In this document: positions 54,546-63,949 of the stretch, in pieces
Position numbering within the stretch: the first letter of the stretch is position 1
Layout of the letters: each line of letters starts with the position of its first letter
From: Kiritimatiellia bacterium
GTDB lineage: Bacteria > Verrucomicrobiota > Kiritimatiellia > RFP12 > UBA1067
Direction: 5' to 3'
DNA: 64,000 nt
NCBI GenBank assembly: GCA_027858965.1
Contig: JAQIBS010000111.1
Span: 35,527 to 99,526, forward strand
Made by a program: the position numbers and the translations under genes
Notes under the pieces: generated by a model
Databases searched by the model: none
Seen by the model: the letters and a program-made list of their open reading frames with translations, nothing else
What the model was told of the DNA's origin: nothing

Positions 54546-56960
54546 ATGAAGTTTTCTCAAATTCAAAACTCTATTTTAACGACGATTTTTATTATATCAT
54601 CAGCCCTGATGGTTAACCATGCCACCGCTGACACACAGACCAATCACACAAAGATGTGCTGGGCACACTTTGTGGGATGGGGATTCGATCAGGTCAACGG
54701 CTATGACCATGCAGCTCTGGATTCGCACTGGATGACGCAGAAGTTCAATGACCGCAGTCTGCTGGGTCGCCATGTGCAGACAGATCAAGGCGCTGGTGAA
54801 GGGACAAAGAAACAGATCCGCACTGCCCTGCAGTATGGAGTCGACGGCTTCTGTGTTGATCTGATTATCAGGGAGTCACACGACGCCACCTTCTACGCCC
54901 GCGCCATGAGACGTTTCTACCGCGCCGCTGAAGGCACCCCTTTTAAGATTGCCCTATGTCTCGACAGCTCAGCTCCCTCCCCCGATGCTATGACCGATGC
55001 TCTGGAGACCTTTCTCAGACAGTGGGGGCATCACCCCAACTCCTGTCTTGTTGATGGCAAGCCGGTGATTTTCATTTACAACAGCCATCCACGTACTCTG
55101 AATGAATGGAAAGGCATCATAGCAACGCTACAAGAAAGGAAAGTGGAAGCCTACTGGCTGGTTCAACCGCAACGCGAGGGCACTCTATGGGGAAACTCAA
55201 AAGTTCTCGCTGAAAACCTGACGGTCTTTGACGGATTCTACGACTTCGGCATCAATGGTTTCACCCCGGAACAGATGCTCCTACGACTCACCAATGGACA
55301 AAAAGCCATTGCCGAACATAACCCCGGCGCAATTCTCTCAGCTGGCATCACTCAGGGATATCTGGGCAACGGCAACAGTTTTTACCGCCCCTATCTCAAT
55401 ACAGGCACCCTGCGCAACAACTGGGAGGCAGCCATTAAATCCAAAGCACCATGGGTATGCATCACCACATGGAACGACTACGTGGAACATACCCACTTTG
55501 AACCATCGGTTGTCAACCGCGATGCACTATTGCGCATCAACCGCGACTACCTAGCTCTCTGGCGCGGTACACCTGTTCCACCACGTCCCCCGCAAATCTT
55601 TATCAGCTATCACGAAGAGTGCAACCTGGGTGATGACTGGACCCTGGAAATTCTGAGTCTTCCCTATACAACGGCACCCGCTACTATTGAGGTTCGTTTG
55701 CTTAATATGGAGGGCGATCCCGTTTTTGAACCTGCCCCCACTGAACTGCCGACTGAAATCATCCATGCAGAAACCCTGCGCCTTCCTCAGCCGGGGATTG
55801 ATGGTCCGCGCACCTTCCGGGTGCAGGCACGAATAATATCCGAATCTGCAGACTCCGATGAGTGGCGCGAACTCTATCCCATAATTGTCAGAGCCGGTCA
55901 CATGGAAAGCTTGAGGACCATTCGTATTCCCCTAGATGAGCTAGCTGCCACACCTACCCTGAAAATTGTAAAGAACAAGGGACAGCGCGAAGCGCGAATC
56001 CGATTCAATCGATGGAGCCTCGCTGGGAAGGTTGAGCTGCTGCGCAATGGCTGGCCTGTTGCAGAGACAAATATAGCCCATAAAAAAGCTCCATCAGTTA
56101 CAATCAACCTCCCCCTCCCTGAAACAGACGCCACACCTTCCGATATGTTCATTGCCCGATATAGCAATCTTTCAGGAGATGTCTCCTGGAGTACCCCCTG
56201 CTTTACACAGACAGAGAACTTCGAATGTACAACCAACAGCCACCCGGTCATTGTAACCGGCTCGGACTTTGATGAAGGCTGGGGACATGACGGCTGCTCC
56301 CGCTTTGACAAACCTCTGATTGTCACTCAGAAGTTCACGCAGGCAGAAACATTTGCATTAACTTACCGGATGAATGAAGGCAAAGGAGATGAACTGGTCT
56401 CTATTTCAGAGTGGAAAATTCCGGCCATACTGGGAGGGCAACACAAGTGGATGCACCGGAATCCCGAGTGGGTCCCCAGGTGGGTCACCCCGAAAAAGGG
56501 CCACTCTTCGCTCTGTTTTGACGGAACCAACGACTGCGTTATCCTGCCCAGCCGGATGATGCCCTATGGTCCCTTCACACTGGAAATGAACATCAAGCCT
56601 GAAAAATGCAGGGGAGCAATGACTCTTTTCTCAGATTTTTGCGGCATATCGTTACAGCTCACACCCAATGGACATATTCAATGTAAACGCAGTAAAAATA
56701 GTATTATCAGTCAACAAGCCCTGATCTTTGGAGAATGGACCCATCTGGGCGCTGTTTACAACGGCAATACCCTCAAAATATACATTAATGCAATTCTTGA
56801 CAGCGAAGCACCTGCAGAAATAAAGCTTTTACGCATCAACTCCCTCCCTGTTATCGGCAACAACAACACCTTCAATCGCGGATTTTTCGGAAACATGGGC
56901 GGATTTCATCTTCAAACCGGTGTTTTAGAGCCTGAATCTTTTGTTCTGATACAACGCTAA
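54546..56960 (+). CDS. Secreted GH71/GH99-like glycoside hydrolase with C-terminal LamG domain
   Basis: The start is set at the ATG opening MKFSQIQNSIL (54546), preceded by AAGGA, 25 codons after the first possible ATG. The 804-residue protein has a signal peptide, then a barrel with CWAHFVGWGFDQVNGYD, GVDGFCVDLI, CLVDGKPVIFIYN, YGFNGFTPEQ-like and APWVCITTWNDYVEHTHFEPS motifs that fit the GH71/GH99-like superfamily, enzymes acting on alpha-glucans or alpha-mannans. Middle beta domains follow, and a LamG/concanavalin-like domain ends the protein (about 655-800; PFTLEMNIKPEK, WTHLGAVYNGNTLKIYIN). It is divergent from the Fic gene and precedes the next giant gene. Confidence 0.8.
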   Translation: MKFSQIQNSILTTIFIISSALMVNHATADTQTNHTKMCWAHFVGWGFDQVNGYDHAALDSHWMTQKFNDRSLLGRHVQTDQGAGEGTKKQIRTALQYGVDGFCVDLIIRESHDATFYARAMRRFYRAAEGTPFKIALCLDSSAPSPDAMTDALETFLRQWGHHPNSCLVDGKPVIFIYNSHPRTLNEWKGIIATLQERKVEAYWLVQPQREGTLWGNSKVLAENLTVFDGFYDFGINGFTPEQMLLRLTNGQKAIAEHNPGAILSAGITQGYLGNGNSFYRPYLNTGTLRNNWEAAIKSKAPWVCITTWNDYVEHTHFEPSVVNRDALLRINRDYLALWRGTPVPPRPPQIFISYHEECNLGDDWTLEILSLPYTTAPATIEVRLLNMEGDPVFEPAPTELPTEIIHAETLRLPQPGIDGPRTFRVQARIISESADSDEWRELYPIIVRAGHMESLRTIRIPLDELAATPTLKIVKNKGQREARIRFNRWSLAGKVELLRNGWPVAETNIAHKKAPSVTINLPLPETDATPSDMFIARYSNLSGDVSWSTPCFTQTENFECTTNSHPVIVTGSDFDEGWGHDGCSRFDKPLIVTQKFTQAETFALTYRMNEGKGDELVSISEWKIPAILGGQHKWMHRNPEWVPRWVTPKKGHSSLCFDGTNDCVILPSRMMPYGPFTLEMNIKPEKCRGAMTLFSDFCGISLQLTPNGHIQCKRSKNSIISQQALIFGEWTHLGAVYNGNTLKIYINAILDSEAPAEIKLLRINSLPVIGNNNTFNRGFFGNMGGFHLQTGVLEPESFVLIQR

Positions 56961-57020
56961 AAGAACTGATCAGTTCCCTTCTACAGCAAATCTACAATAA
57001 CGCGACTTACGCTTTCACAT

Positions 57021-57088
57021 TTCCGGAGGATCGCAAACCTATGCGACCAAATATCCATAAGGTCGCAGAGGCCTGCGACCCTCCAGAA
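57021..57088. repeat. Palindromic repeat, GGTCGCAGAGGCC family, complete copy
   Basis: The arms TTCCGGAGGATCGCAAACC... (57021-57048) and ...GGCCTGCGACCCTCCAGAA (57061-57088) form a 28-bp imperfect inverted repeat around AATATCCATA. A second, truncated copy in the other orientation is at the window end (63950-64000). Both lie after the end of a gene. Confidence 0.75.
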
Positions 57089-57379
57089 TGAGCGTTTTTA
57101 AATTCATTGGAGGGGTACAATTTTCTATACCTGCTTATTACCAAGCTTTCAATGACGCAAAAAGAAGAAAGTTTGTCGTTTTTAACTGTTTTAATTAATT
57201 AGTAAATATTATAAGATAATAATGTATAAGAACGTTTTTATGTAGTTGTACGTAAGAGATAACACGTTGTTTGTTAGAATAAAGTCTCTTTGATTTCTGA
57301 TTTTTTTTAATTATATCTCTGTTTGTACCGATCTTCATTAAAACTCTTATTGCGTCTGTTAAATTCACAGGAGTGTAAA
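57089..57379. other. AT-rich intergenic region ahead of the last giant gene
   Basis: No gene is supported. The AT-rich stretch (57180-57320) most likely holds the promoter of the downstream gene. Confidence 0.4.
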
Positions 57380-60300
57380 ATGAAATCAATTATTACCCAT
57401 TCAATCAACGCAATATTAATTGCAACCATTCTCTCTGTTTTCACAACCACTACCTTTGGTGCACCCCCTGTACTTCGATGGAATGGGTCATCCGGCGACA
57501 CCTGGGATGCCACCACCACCAACTGGTTGGATGCAGGCAGTGCATCTGTCGCCTGGCGGTCCGGATCAGAGGCAAGCTTTGAAGGATCCGGCGGTATTGT
57601 CAACGTCTCAACCGACGTAGCGGTTTCAAATCTGACCTTTACCGGTAACGGTTATACGCTAATGGGTGCTGGTCGTCTTAGTGTAGAAGGCACACTTTCC
57701 GTATACTCCGCCACTACCAACAGCGTAGCAGCCCAGATTATCACCGGTGACGGTTTAAGTAAAACTGGCGCAGGCGCGCTTTCTCTCGCCCGCTGCGCCG
57801 GAGTCCTCGCTGTGCAGGAGGGCACTCTGCTCGTTTCAGGAACACTCTTCGCCGACGCGGATGTCTCGGTCGCGGCCGGCGCGTCGCTGATCACGCTCGG
57901 CGAGCCCGATGCCGCAGCCAACCTCATCGCCAACCCCGGTTTCGAGGATCCCTCGCTAGCCAACGGCGCGTGGGCCTACCGCGACATCCCGAACTGGACT
58001 CGCTCCGCCAGCGCCTCGAACGTTGGAATGAAGAATACCGCTGCCGCAGGCGAATGGGCGCTCACTGGCGCATCCCCCGAAGGTGTCCAGATGGCCATCG
58101 TGCAGGGAGGCGGTGCTCTCTCGCAAACCGTCACCGTCTCCACCGACGGTCTCTACGCCGTTGCATTTTCCTACATATTGCGTAACCGGGCCCCTGCCAG
58201 AACTAATCAGGTATATATCAGTCTCGGAGGTGTCCCGCTTGCGGCCTTTGTCAACCGCGCCCCTCCGACTGCTGCCAGACGTTTCGACAGCGGTGCGATC
58301 TGGCTCTCCACCGGAACCTACACACTCACCTTTGCGGGAGAAATTGACCACGGCTGGTCCGACTGCACGACCCTGCTCGACGCCGTACGCTTCGCCCCAC
58401 CCTCCGACGCCGAGCCTTGTCACGTCCTTGGAGGCGACTCGACGCTCACCCTCGTCACAGGCGCATCCGCTGTCCTGTCACACAGCGGCACGTCCGAAGC
58501 CACCCTCGTCACGATCGACGGCACATCCGTCCCCGGCGGATTCACATATGATTCCTCCCATGCATCCGGCATCTTCTCCGGTTCCGGCAGCCTCGCTGCT
58601 CAGCCTCCTGAGAACGTCTTCGCGCAAGCAGATTCCGGCAATTGGAGCGCCACTGCAACCTGGCAGAGCGGTTCCGCACCCGCCGCAGGCGGCGACGCTG
58701 ACCTGCTGCTCCGCCTGAGCGCCGATTCCAACAACGACCTCGCCGGCAACTTCCAGACCAAACGCATCCAGCTTTTCGGAACGGGTACCGCCGCACTCAG
58801 CGGCAATGCCATAACGCTCGCGGATTCCATCTCCCAACCTCTCCCGGGTGACTGGACCATCTCAGCACCCGTCACTGCCGCTAGTGCATTCACAGTGGAC
58901 AATACAGGCGACCTGACCTTTACCCAGCCGATCAGCCTTGCCAACAACGCTCTCTTCGTCAAAAGCGGCTCCGGTACCCTCACCCTCGCCGCGTTCACCA
59001 ACGGCTTCAACACAGCATACATCTACAGAGGTACCGTCTCGCTGCCCTCACTTCCCGCCACACCGGCATCCTGGGCGCTATACTCATCCACTGACTGCCC
59101 AGCCGCACTTCGCTTCACCGCGCCCGGCTCCGTCACCCCCCGCATCAATATGTACGGCTCCGGCCTTCCCGTCATTGCCGTTAACGCGGGCGGCACGGTC
59201 ACGCTCTCCGACTGGACAGTCGCTTTCGGAAATAATGCGGCTTTTGATGTAGCCGACGGTGACACCCTCTCGCTCCGCCAACTGCTCCGTTCCCGACTGT
59301 CCAACGGCATGGCCAGCGCGCCCATGCTCCTGAAAACCGGTCCCGGCACCCTTGAAATCCGTTCTGCCGGTGCCGACGACGAAAATAGCCGCGCCTACCC
59401 CGGCAGCACAATTCTGCGTAACGGCACTCTCCTTCTCTCTGAGGATGACTACGGAACGCTCAACAACTGGACCAACCCATTCAACGGACGTACTTATGAC
59501 GGCAAAGGCGGATCACTGGGATACAACGATCTCTCCAACGACATGATCATCGGCGATGCCGGCACTGAGCTTGGCGATGACCTCGCAATCATTGCGGCCG
59601 GCGATGGCCGCTGGATCGGACATGACATCGAAGTCATGAATGCAGGCAGCACGGTCACCCTTGGGATGACAGAGGGCACAACCATGTTCGGCGGCACACT
59701 GACAATCCATAGAGACATCATGCTCGATGGTCCTTCCGATGGTATTATAGTGTTCAGCGACATCATCTTCGCCCCTGATTTCAACGGCACCGGGGTTCCG
59801 GTATTATCCGGTCTAAGCAAGCTCGTCTTTGAAGGCACCGTTCCCGATGAGCTATCTCTGCTACTGGGCGGACGTTCCCTCAGTTTCGGCACATTCGCTG
59901 CGCGTCAACAGACACTCAATGCGCTCGTGATCGGCAGCGCGGCAACTTCAGCCACATTGGATGTTGACTTTGCCCCCGGTATCAACGACCGGCTTGATAC
60001 AACAATGACGGATGGTCTGACAATCAGCAACACCGTGGTCAACCTCTTCTATGCAGATACAGGTCTGCCTTTCTATGAAGCAGGCATATATACACTCTTC
60101 TCCTACGCCGGCACGCTGGGTGGCGACATTTCACTGCTTTCCGTTGGCAATATGCAGTCAGGTGCAGGCTACACATTCTCAAATGATACCGCCAACGCTC
60201 TGGTTCTGCTGACCATCAGCAACACCTCAGGCGGCACTTCTGCCATGTGGAAAAAAGTGGATAGCGGTTTATGGTCGCTCGGCTCCAACTGGGATGGAGG

Positions 60301-63300
60301 CAGCGTACCTGACGCCGCCGGCATAAAACCTCTTTTTGGAATAGCCATCACAAATAAAGCCACGGTCACCATCGATTCAGCGAGTACAGTCGGCGGACTG
60401 ACTTTTAACAACTCCAGTTATGGATATACACTCAGCGGCAGTTCTCTGAACCTTGATGATGGAACATCCACACCCCTGATCTCCGCACTTACCGGGGCAC
60501 ACACCATCAGCACCACGCTGAACGGATCCAGTGGCGTAGAAATCTCCGCCGGAACCGGGGCAACGCTGACACTCAGCACAAACACAGTTGTTAATACGGA
60601 TCTATCACTCATATCAGGTACAGTTGCCACACGCAACAACGTGGCTGTTAACGGAGCACTAACCGGTACATCCTCTTCAACATTTGAACTCACCGGCACT
60701 ACACCGGCACTGACAGTCAACCAAAGTGGAAACAGCACCTTCTCCGGTACACTCGCAGGTGTCGCGGACGGCACATTGGCAAAAGAGGGAATCGGCACAC
60801 TTACATTGGATAATCCGTTTCACACTTATGAAGGTCTTACAAAGATCAACGCCGGCACTCTGGCATTGCAGAGTTCTGCTCTTGCCGGCGCTCTGGAAAT
60901 CGCCGCATCCAGCACACTGTCTGTGCAAACTCCCGTATCCGATGGACTAATGGGCTATTACTACAGCACCACCCCCAATACCAACAATTACTGGACATTG
61001 AGTGCACTGGAAGCTCACTTTGCTTCTCTCACCCCTGACGTAGTCTCTCCCAGCGGATTACAGGGGAGCGACTTTGATTTTGGGTGGAATGAAACATGCA
61101 GCTTCCCTCAGCCATACGGTGCGGGTGGCAGCCGCACTGAGTATTTTGAAGTAGTCTGGCGCGGAACGATCACCATACCTCAGAGCGGCGTCTACATGTT
61201 TGGAGTCTACTGTGACGACGGCTTCCTGCTGGCGATTGACAGCCAGACAGTGAATAACCGCAATTATAATCTGGGTGGGTGGTCAGAGGCATCCATCCGC
61301 CTCAATGCTGGTTCGCATGATATAGTTCTGGGCTATTTCCAGATAATCGACAGCGTCGGCTTGCGCATGCAGGTGACACAACCAGGCACAACCACCGCGA
61401 TGACGGTACCGAATTCATGGTTCACCCCCTATTCAGCCGTCGGCACACTCTCAGGATCAGGAGAGCTTGATCTAACAGCAGCTGATGCCGAGTTACAGGT
61501 CAATCAGGATGCAGACTCAACTTTTGCGGGCACATTGACCGGCCCAACCGGTTCCCTTCTGGCAAAAAGTGGCAGCGGGTTCCTTTTCCTCACCGGCAAT
61601 GCCGGTGCAGCGAATGGATTTAGCGGTGATATTGATGTACAGGGAGGATCAGTGGCGCTCACAGCCGATAACCGCATCAGCAACGGGTCCACATTACGGG
61701 TTCATTCAGATGCAACATTAGCTGTGTCAGGAGAGGAAACCGTTGCCGCAATCCAAGGCGATGGCACTCTGGCTCTGGGCGGCTACGCCTATGTAAAAGC
61801 CTTCACGGGGGATGCCGACAGCGGAATCTCCATTGCAAAGACTTATACGCATCTTATGGACTTCCCTCTCTCAACTGCCAACCCAACCGTCAACGGAGTG
61901 ACTTTCGATGATCGTGGCAGCTATACAGGGACACTACCCGGTGGCGCGTGGAACAGTGCTACCGGCGACGCCACCTTAACTGGCATGGAAAGCCTGCTTT
62001 ATGACTTCAACTACGGCTCATATAATTTTACATTCACGTTGACGGGGCTGACGGCCGGAGAGACTTACGAGACCCGCTTCTACTTCAAAAACTGGGCCGA
62101 TAATCCGAGAGAGGTGGTCTTCACATTCTTCAACGAAAACGGCACAATCGACACCATCCAGCATAATCCGGACAGTGTGACCCGCAGCATTGTGGGTTGT
62201 CAGTATACAGCGGACAACAGTGGCGAACTTTCGATACGCATCAAATCCCTAAACGATGGTCACTCATGCCATCTCTACGGATTATCAAACGAATCAGTTC
62301 CCGGTGCATCAAGTGGATCGCTCACCCTGGCACCGGCATCCGGCACTGTTGCGAGTTTCATTGGTGCAATTACCGGCATCGGCACATTGACTAAGCAGGG
62401 AGCGGGTACGCAAAGCTTCGGTGGTGCTAACACGCTCTCGCTACCATTGGAGATAGAGGCGGGAACAGCTGTTTTGGAGTCGGGTGCATCTGTCGCCAGC
62501 GGAGTCTCTGTCGCCAGTGGAGCCACATTGCAGGCATCCTCCGGCAATGTAACTCTGGGTGGAATTATTGGGGAAGGCAGTTTTAATCTCGGCAATACGC
62601 CGACCAACACGGGACCGTATTTCGTTGCCATCACCAGTGATGCCGACTGCGACATTTCAACAGATAAAGACTACACGCATCTGCTGGACTTCGGTTCCAA
62701 CGCAAACAAGGCCATTGTCAACGGGGTTGCCTTCACAAAAACCACGGCAACCTCCGGATCAATCAACGGCTACGGCTGGTCTGGAATGCCGACAAGCTAC
62801 CATAACGGCAGCAACGCAAGCAGTATTGGGGTAGCCACAGACCAAGACATCTACAACCTGATCTACGATATGAACTACGGTCTAAGGGACGGCACCATGA
62901 AACTCACAGGTCTGACAGTCGGCAGAATGTATGAGATCCGCCTCTACAACCGCCGTTGGGAGCCTGACTTCAAGGACCGCGAGCAGACCTTCACCTTTGA
63001 TCCGGACGGCACAGGCCCGATCAGCGATGTGATTACCTTCAATCCGGACGACAATACTGTCACACCCAACGATAACTACCTCGGCTACCGCTATCTGGCA
63101 GCCACCAATGAACTGGCCATCATAATTGATTCGCACAACGAAAACGACACCTACCATCTGTATGGATTGAGCAACGAAGAGACAGTCGATGCCCTTGCAA
63201 ACCCCGTGACACTTGATATTGCAGGCAACAACGTCTTTGACGGCACCGTTACCGGTCTCGGCGCTCTGGTCAAGAGCGGCACCGGCACACTGACCTTCAC

Positions 63301-63817
63301 AGGTGAGAATACAGCAAACGGAGCAATCGCGGTTAATGCCGGTGCATTCGGTGTGGCAGGAGGCGGCAATGCAACCGACGGTCCTGTAACGGTGGCGGCA
63401 GGCGCGACGCTCTTCGGTGATGGACGCATAGGCGGTAGTGTAACAGTTGTCAGCAATGCATTCATGCATGCAGGAACGGCAGATGCCTGCGGAACACTGC
63501 AGATCGGCGGCTATCTGATGATCAATCCGGGCGCACTGCCCTACTGGCGCTTCGAATCAGGAGCAAGCGACACCACCACGGTTAATGGAATCCTGATATT
63601 CCCGACCAATGGAGTTCTGCAGGTGGAGAGCTTGACAACGGGGCTGATGCCTCCGGCCAAAGGCACTGTCTATGCATCAACCCAAAGTATTGTCGGTCCT
63701 GACGATCTGACAGGCTGGTCGATTGAAGGGGCAACCCACTCAACCCTGATCTACAACGAAGACCGCACCAAAATCTACTTCAACCGTCCAAGCGGCACTT
63801 TGTTGATGATTCGTTGA
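57380..63817 (+). CDS. Giant autotransporter-associated beta-strand repeat protein with PA14 and twin modules
   Basis: The start is set at the ATG opening MKSIITHSINAILIATIL (57380), preceded by AGGAG. The 2145-residue protein has a signal peptide and many PATR-type segments (GDGLSKTGAGALSL, KSGSGTLTLAAF, KSGTGTLTFTGENT). Residues about 181-345 look like a DUF642-type binding domain (NLIANPGFEDPSLANGAW), about 1188-1345 a PA14 domain (GLMGYYYST, GVYMFGVYCDDGFLLAID). Two related modules (about 1468-1640 and 1746-1937) share YTHL-DF, NYG, LTGLT-G--YE-R and HLYGLSNE. The end is SGTLLMIR. No barrel domain or LPXTG-like signal follows. It is probably a surface or released glycan-binding protein. 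About 1.5 kb near the 5' end (57.8-59.4 kb) is clearly richer in GC than the rest. Confidence 0.85.
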   Translation: MKSIITHSINAILIATILSVFTTTTFGAPPVLRWNGSSGDTWDATTTNWLDAGSASVAWRSGSEASFEGSGGIVNVSTDVAVSNLTFTGNGYTLMGAGRLSVEGTLSVYSATTNSVAAQIITGDGLSKTGAGALSLARCAGVLAVQEGTLLVSGTLFADADVSVAAGASLITLGEPDAAANLIANPGFEDPSLANGAWAYRDIPNWTRSASASNVGMKNTAAAGEWALTGASPEGVQMAIVQGGGALSQTVTVSTDGLYAVAFSYILRNRAPARTNQVYISLGGVPLAAFVNRAPPTAARRFDSGAIWLSTGTYTLTFAGEIDHGWSDCTTLLDAVRFAPPSDAEPCHVLGGDSTLTLVTGASAVLSHSGTSEATLVTIDGTSVPGGFTYDSSHASGIFSGSGSLAAQPPENVFAQADSGNWSATATWQSGSAPAAGGDADLLLRLSADSNNDLAGNFQTKRIQLFGTGTAALSGNAITLADSISQPLPGDWTISAPVTAASAFTVDNTGDLTFTQPISLANNALFVKSGSGTLTLAAFTNGFNTAYIYRGTVSLPSLPATPASWALYSSTDCPAALRFTAPGSVTPRINMYGSGLPVIAVNAGGTVTLSDWTVAFGNNAAFDVADGDTLSLRQLLRSRLSNGMASAPMLLKTGPGTLEIRSAGADDENSRAYPGSTILRNGTLLLSEDDYGTLNNWTNPFNGRTYDGKGGSLGYNDLSNDMIIGDAGTELGDDLAIIAAGDGRWIGHDIEVMNAGSTVTLGMTEGTTMFGGTLTIHRDIMLDGPSDGIIVFSDIIFAPDFNGTGVPVLSGLSKLVFEGTVPDELSLLLGGRSLSFGTFAARQQTLNALVIGSAATSATLDVDFAPGINDRLDTTMTDGLTISNTVVNLFYADTGLPFYEAGIYTLFSYAGTLGGDISLLSVGNMQSGAGYTFSNDTANALVLLTISNTSGGTSAMWKKVDSGLWSLGSNWDGGSVPDAAGIKPLFGIAITNKATVTIDSASTVGGLTFNNSSYGYTLSGSSLNLDDGTSTPLISALTGAHTISTTLNGSSGVEISAGTGATLTLSTNTVVNTDLSLISGTVATRNNVAVNGALTGTSSSTFELTGTTPALTVNQSGNSTFSGTLAGVADGTLAKEGIGTLTLDNPFHTYEGLTKINAGTLALQSSALAGALEIAASSTLSVQTPVSDGLMGYYYSTTPNTNNYWTLSALEAHFASLTPDVVSPSGLQGSDFDFGWNETCSFPQPYGAGGSRTEYFEVVWRGTITIPQSGVYMFGVYCDDGFLLAIDSQTVNNRNYNLGGWSEASIRLNAGSHDIVLGYFQIIDSVGLRMQVTQPGTTTAMTVPNSWFTPYSAVGTLSGSGELDLTAADAELQVNQDADSTFAGTLTGPTGSLLAKSGSGFLFLTGNAGAANGFSGDIDVQGGSVALTADNRISNGSTLRVHSDATLAVSGEETVAAIQGDGTLALGGYAYVKAFTGDADSGISIAKTYTHLMDFPLSTANPTVNGVTFDDRGSYTGTLPGGAWNSATGDATLTGMESLLYDFNYGSYNFTFTLTGLTAGETYETRFYFKNWADNPREVVFTFFNENGTIDTIQHNPDSVTRSIVGCQYTADNSGELSIRIKSLNDGHSCHLYGLSNESVPGASSGSLTLAPASGTVASFIGAITGIGTLTKQGAGTQSFGGANTLSLPLEIEAGTAVLESGASVASGVSVASGATLQASSGNVTLGGIIGEGSFNLGNTPTNTGPYFVAITSDADCDISTDKDYTHLLDFGSNANKAIVNGVAFTKTTATSGSINGYGWSGMPTSYHNGSNASSIGVATDQDIYNLIYDMNYGLRDGTMKLTGLTVGRMYEIRLYNRRWEPDFKDREQTFTFDPDGTGPISDVITFNPDDNTVTPNDNYLGYRYLAATNELAIIIDSHNENDTYHLYGLSNEETVDALANPVTLDIAGNNVFDGTVTGLGALVKSGTGTLTFTGENTANGAIAVNAGAFGVAGGGNATDGPVTVAAGATLFGDGRIGGSVTVVSNAFMHAGTADACGTLQIGGYLMINPGALPYWRFESGASDTTTVNGILIFPTNGVLQVESLTTGLMPPAKGTVYASTQSIVGPDDLTGWSIEGATHSTLIYNEDRTKIYFNRPSGTLLMIR

Positions 63818-63837
63818 TCTGAGGTTAACTGAAAAAC

Positions 63838-63876
63838 AAAAAGTCACCGGAAACAAACCCGGTGACTTTTTTATTT
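63838..63876 (+). terminator. Rho-independent terminator
   Basis: AAAGTCACCGG and CCGGTGACTTT form an 11-bp stem with a short loop (AAACAAAC), followed by a T-rich tail, 20 bases after the stop of the giant gene. Confidence 0.9.
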
Positions 63877-63949
63877 TAGTACTCGAAACTCAACCGCCCT
63901 AACGGCAAATTGACGGGCTCAAGTTCATCAAAACTTCACCACAACGCAT

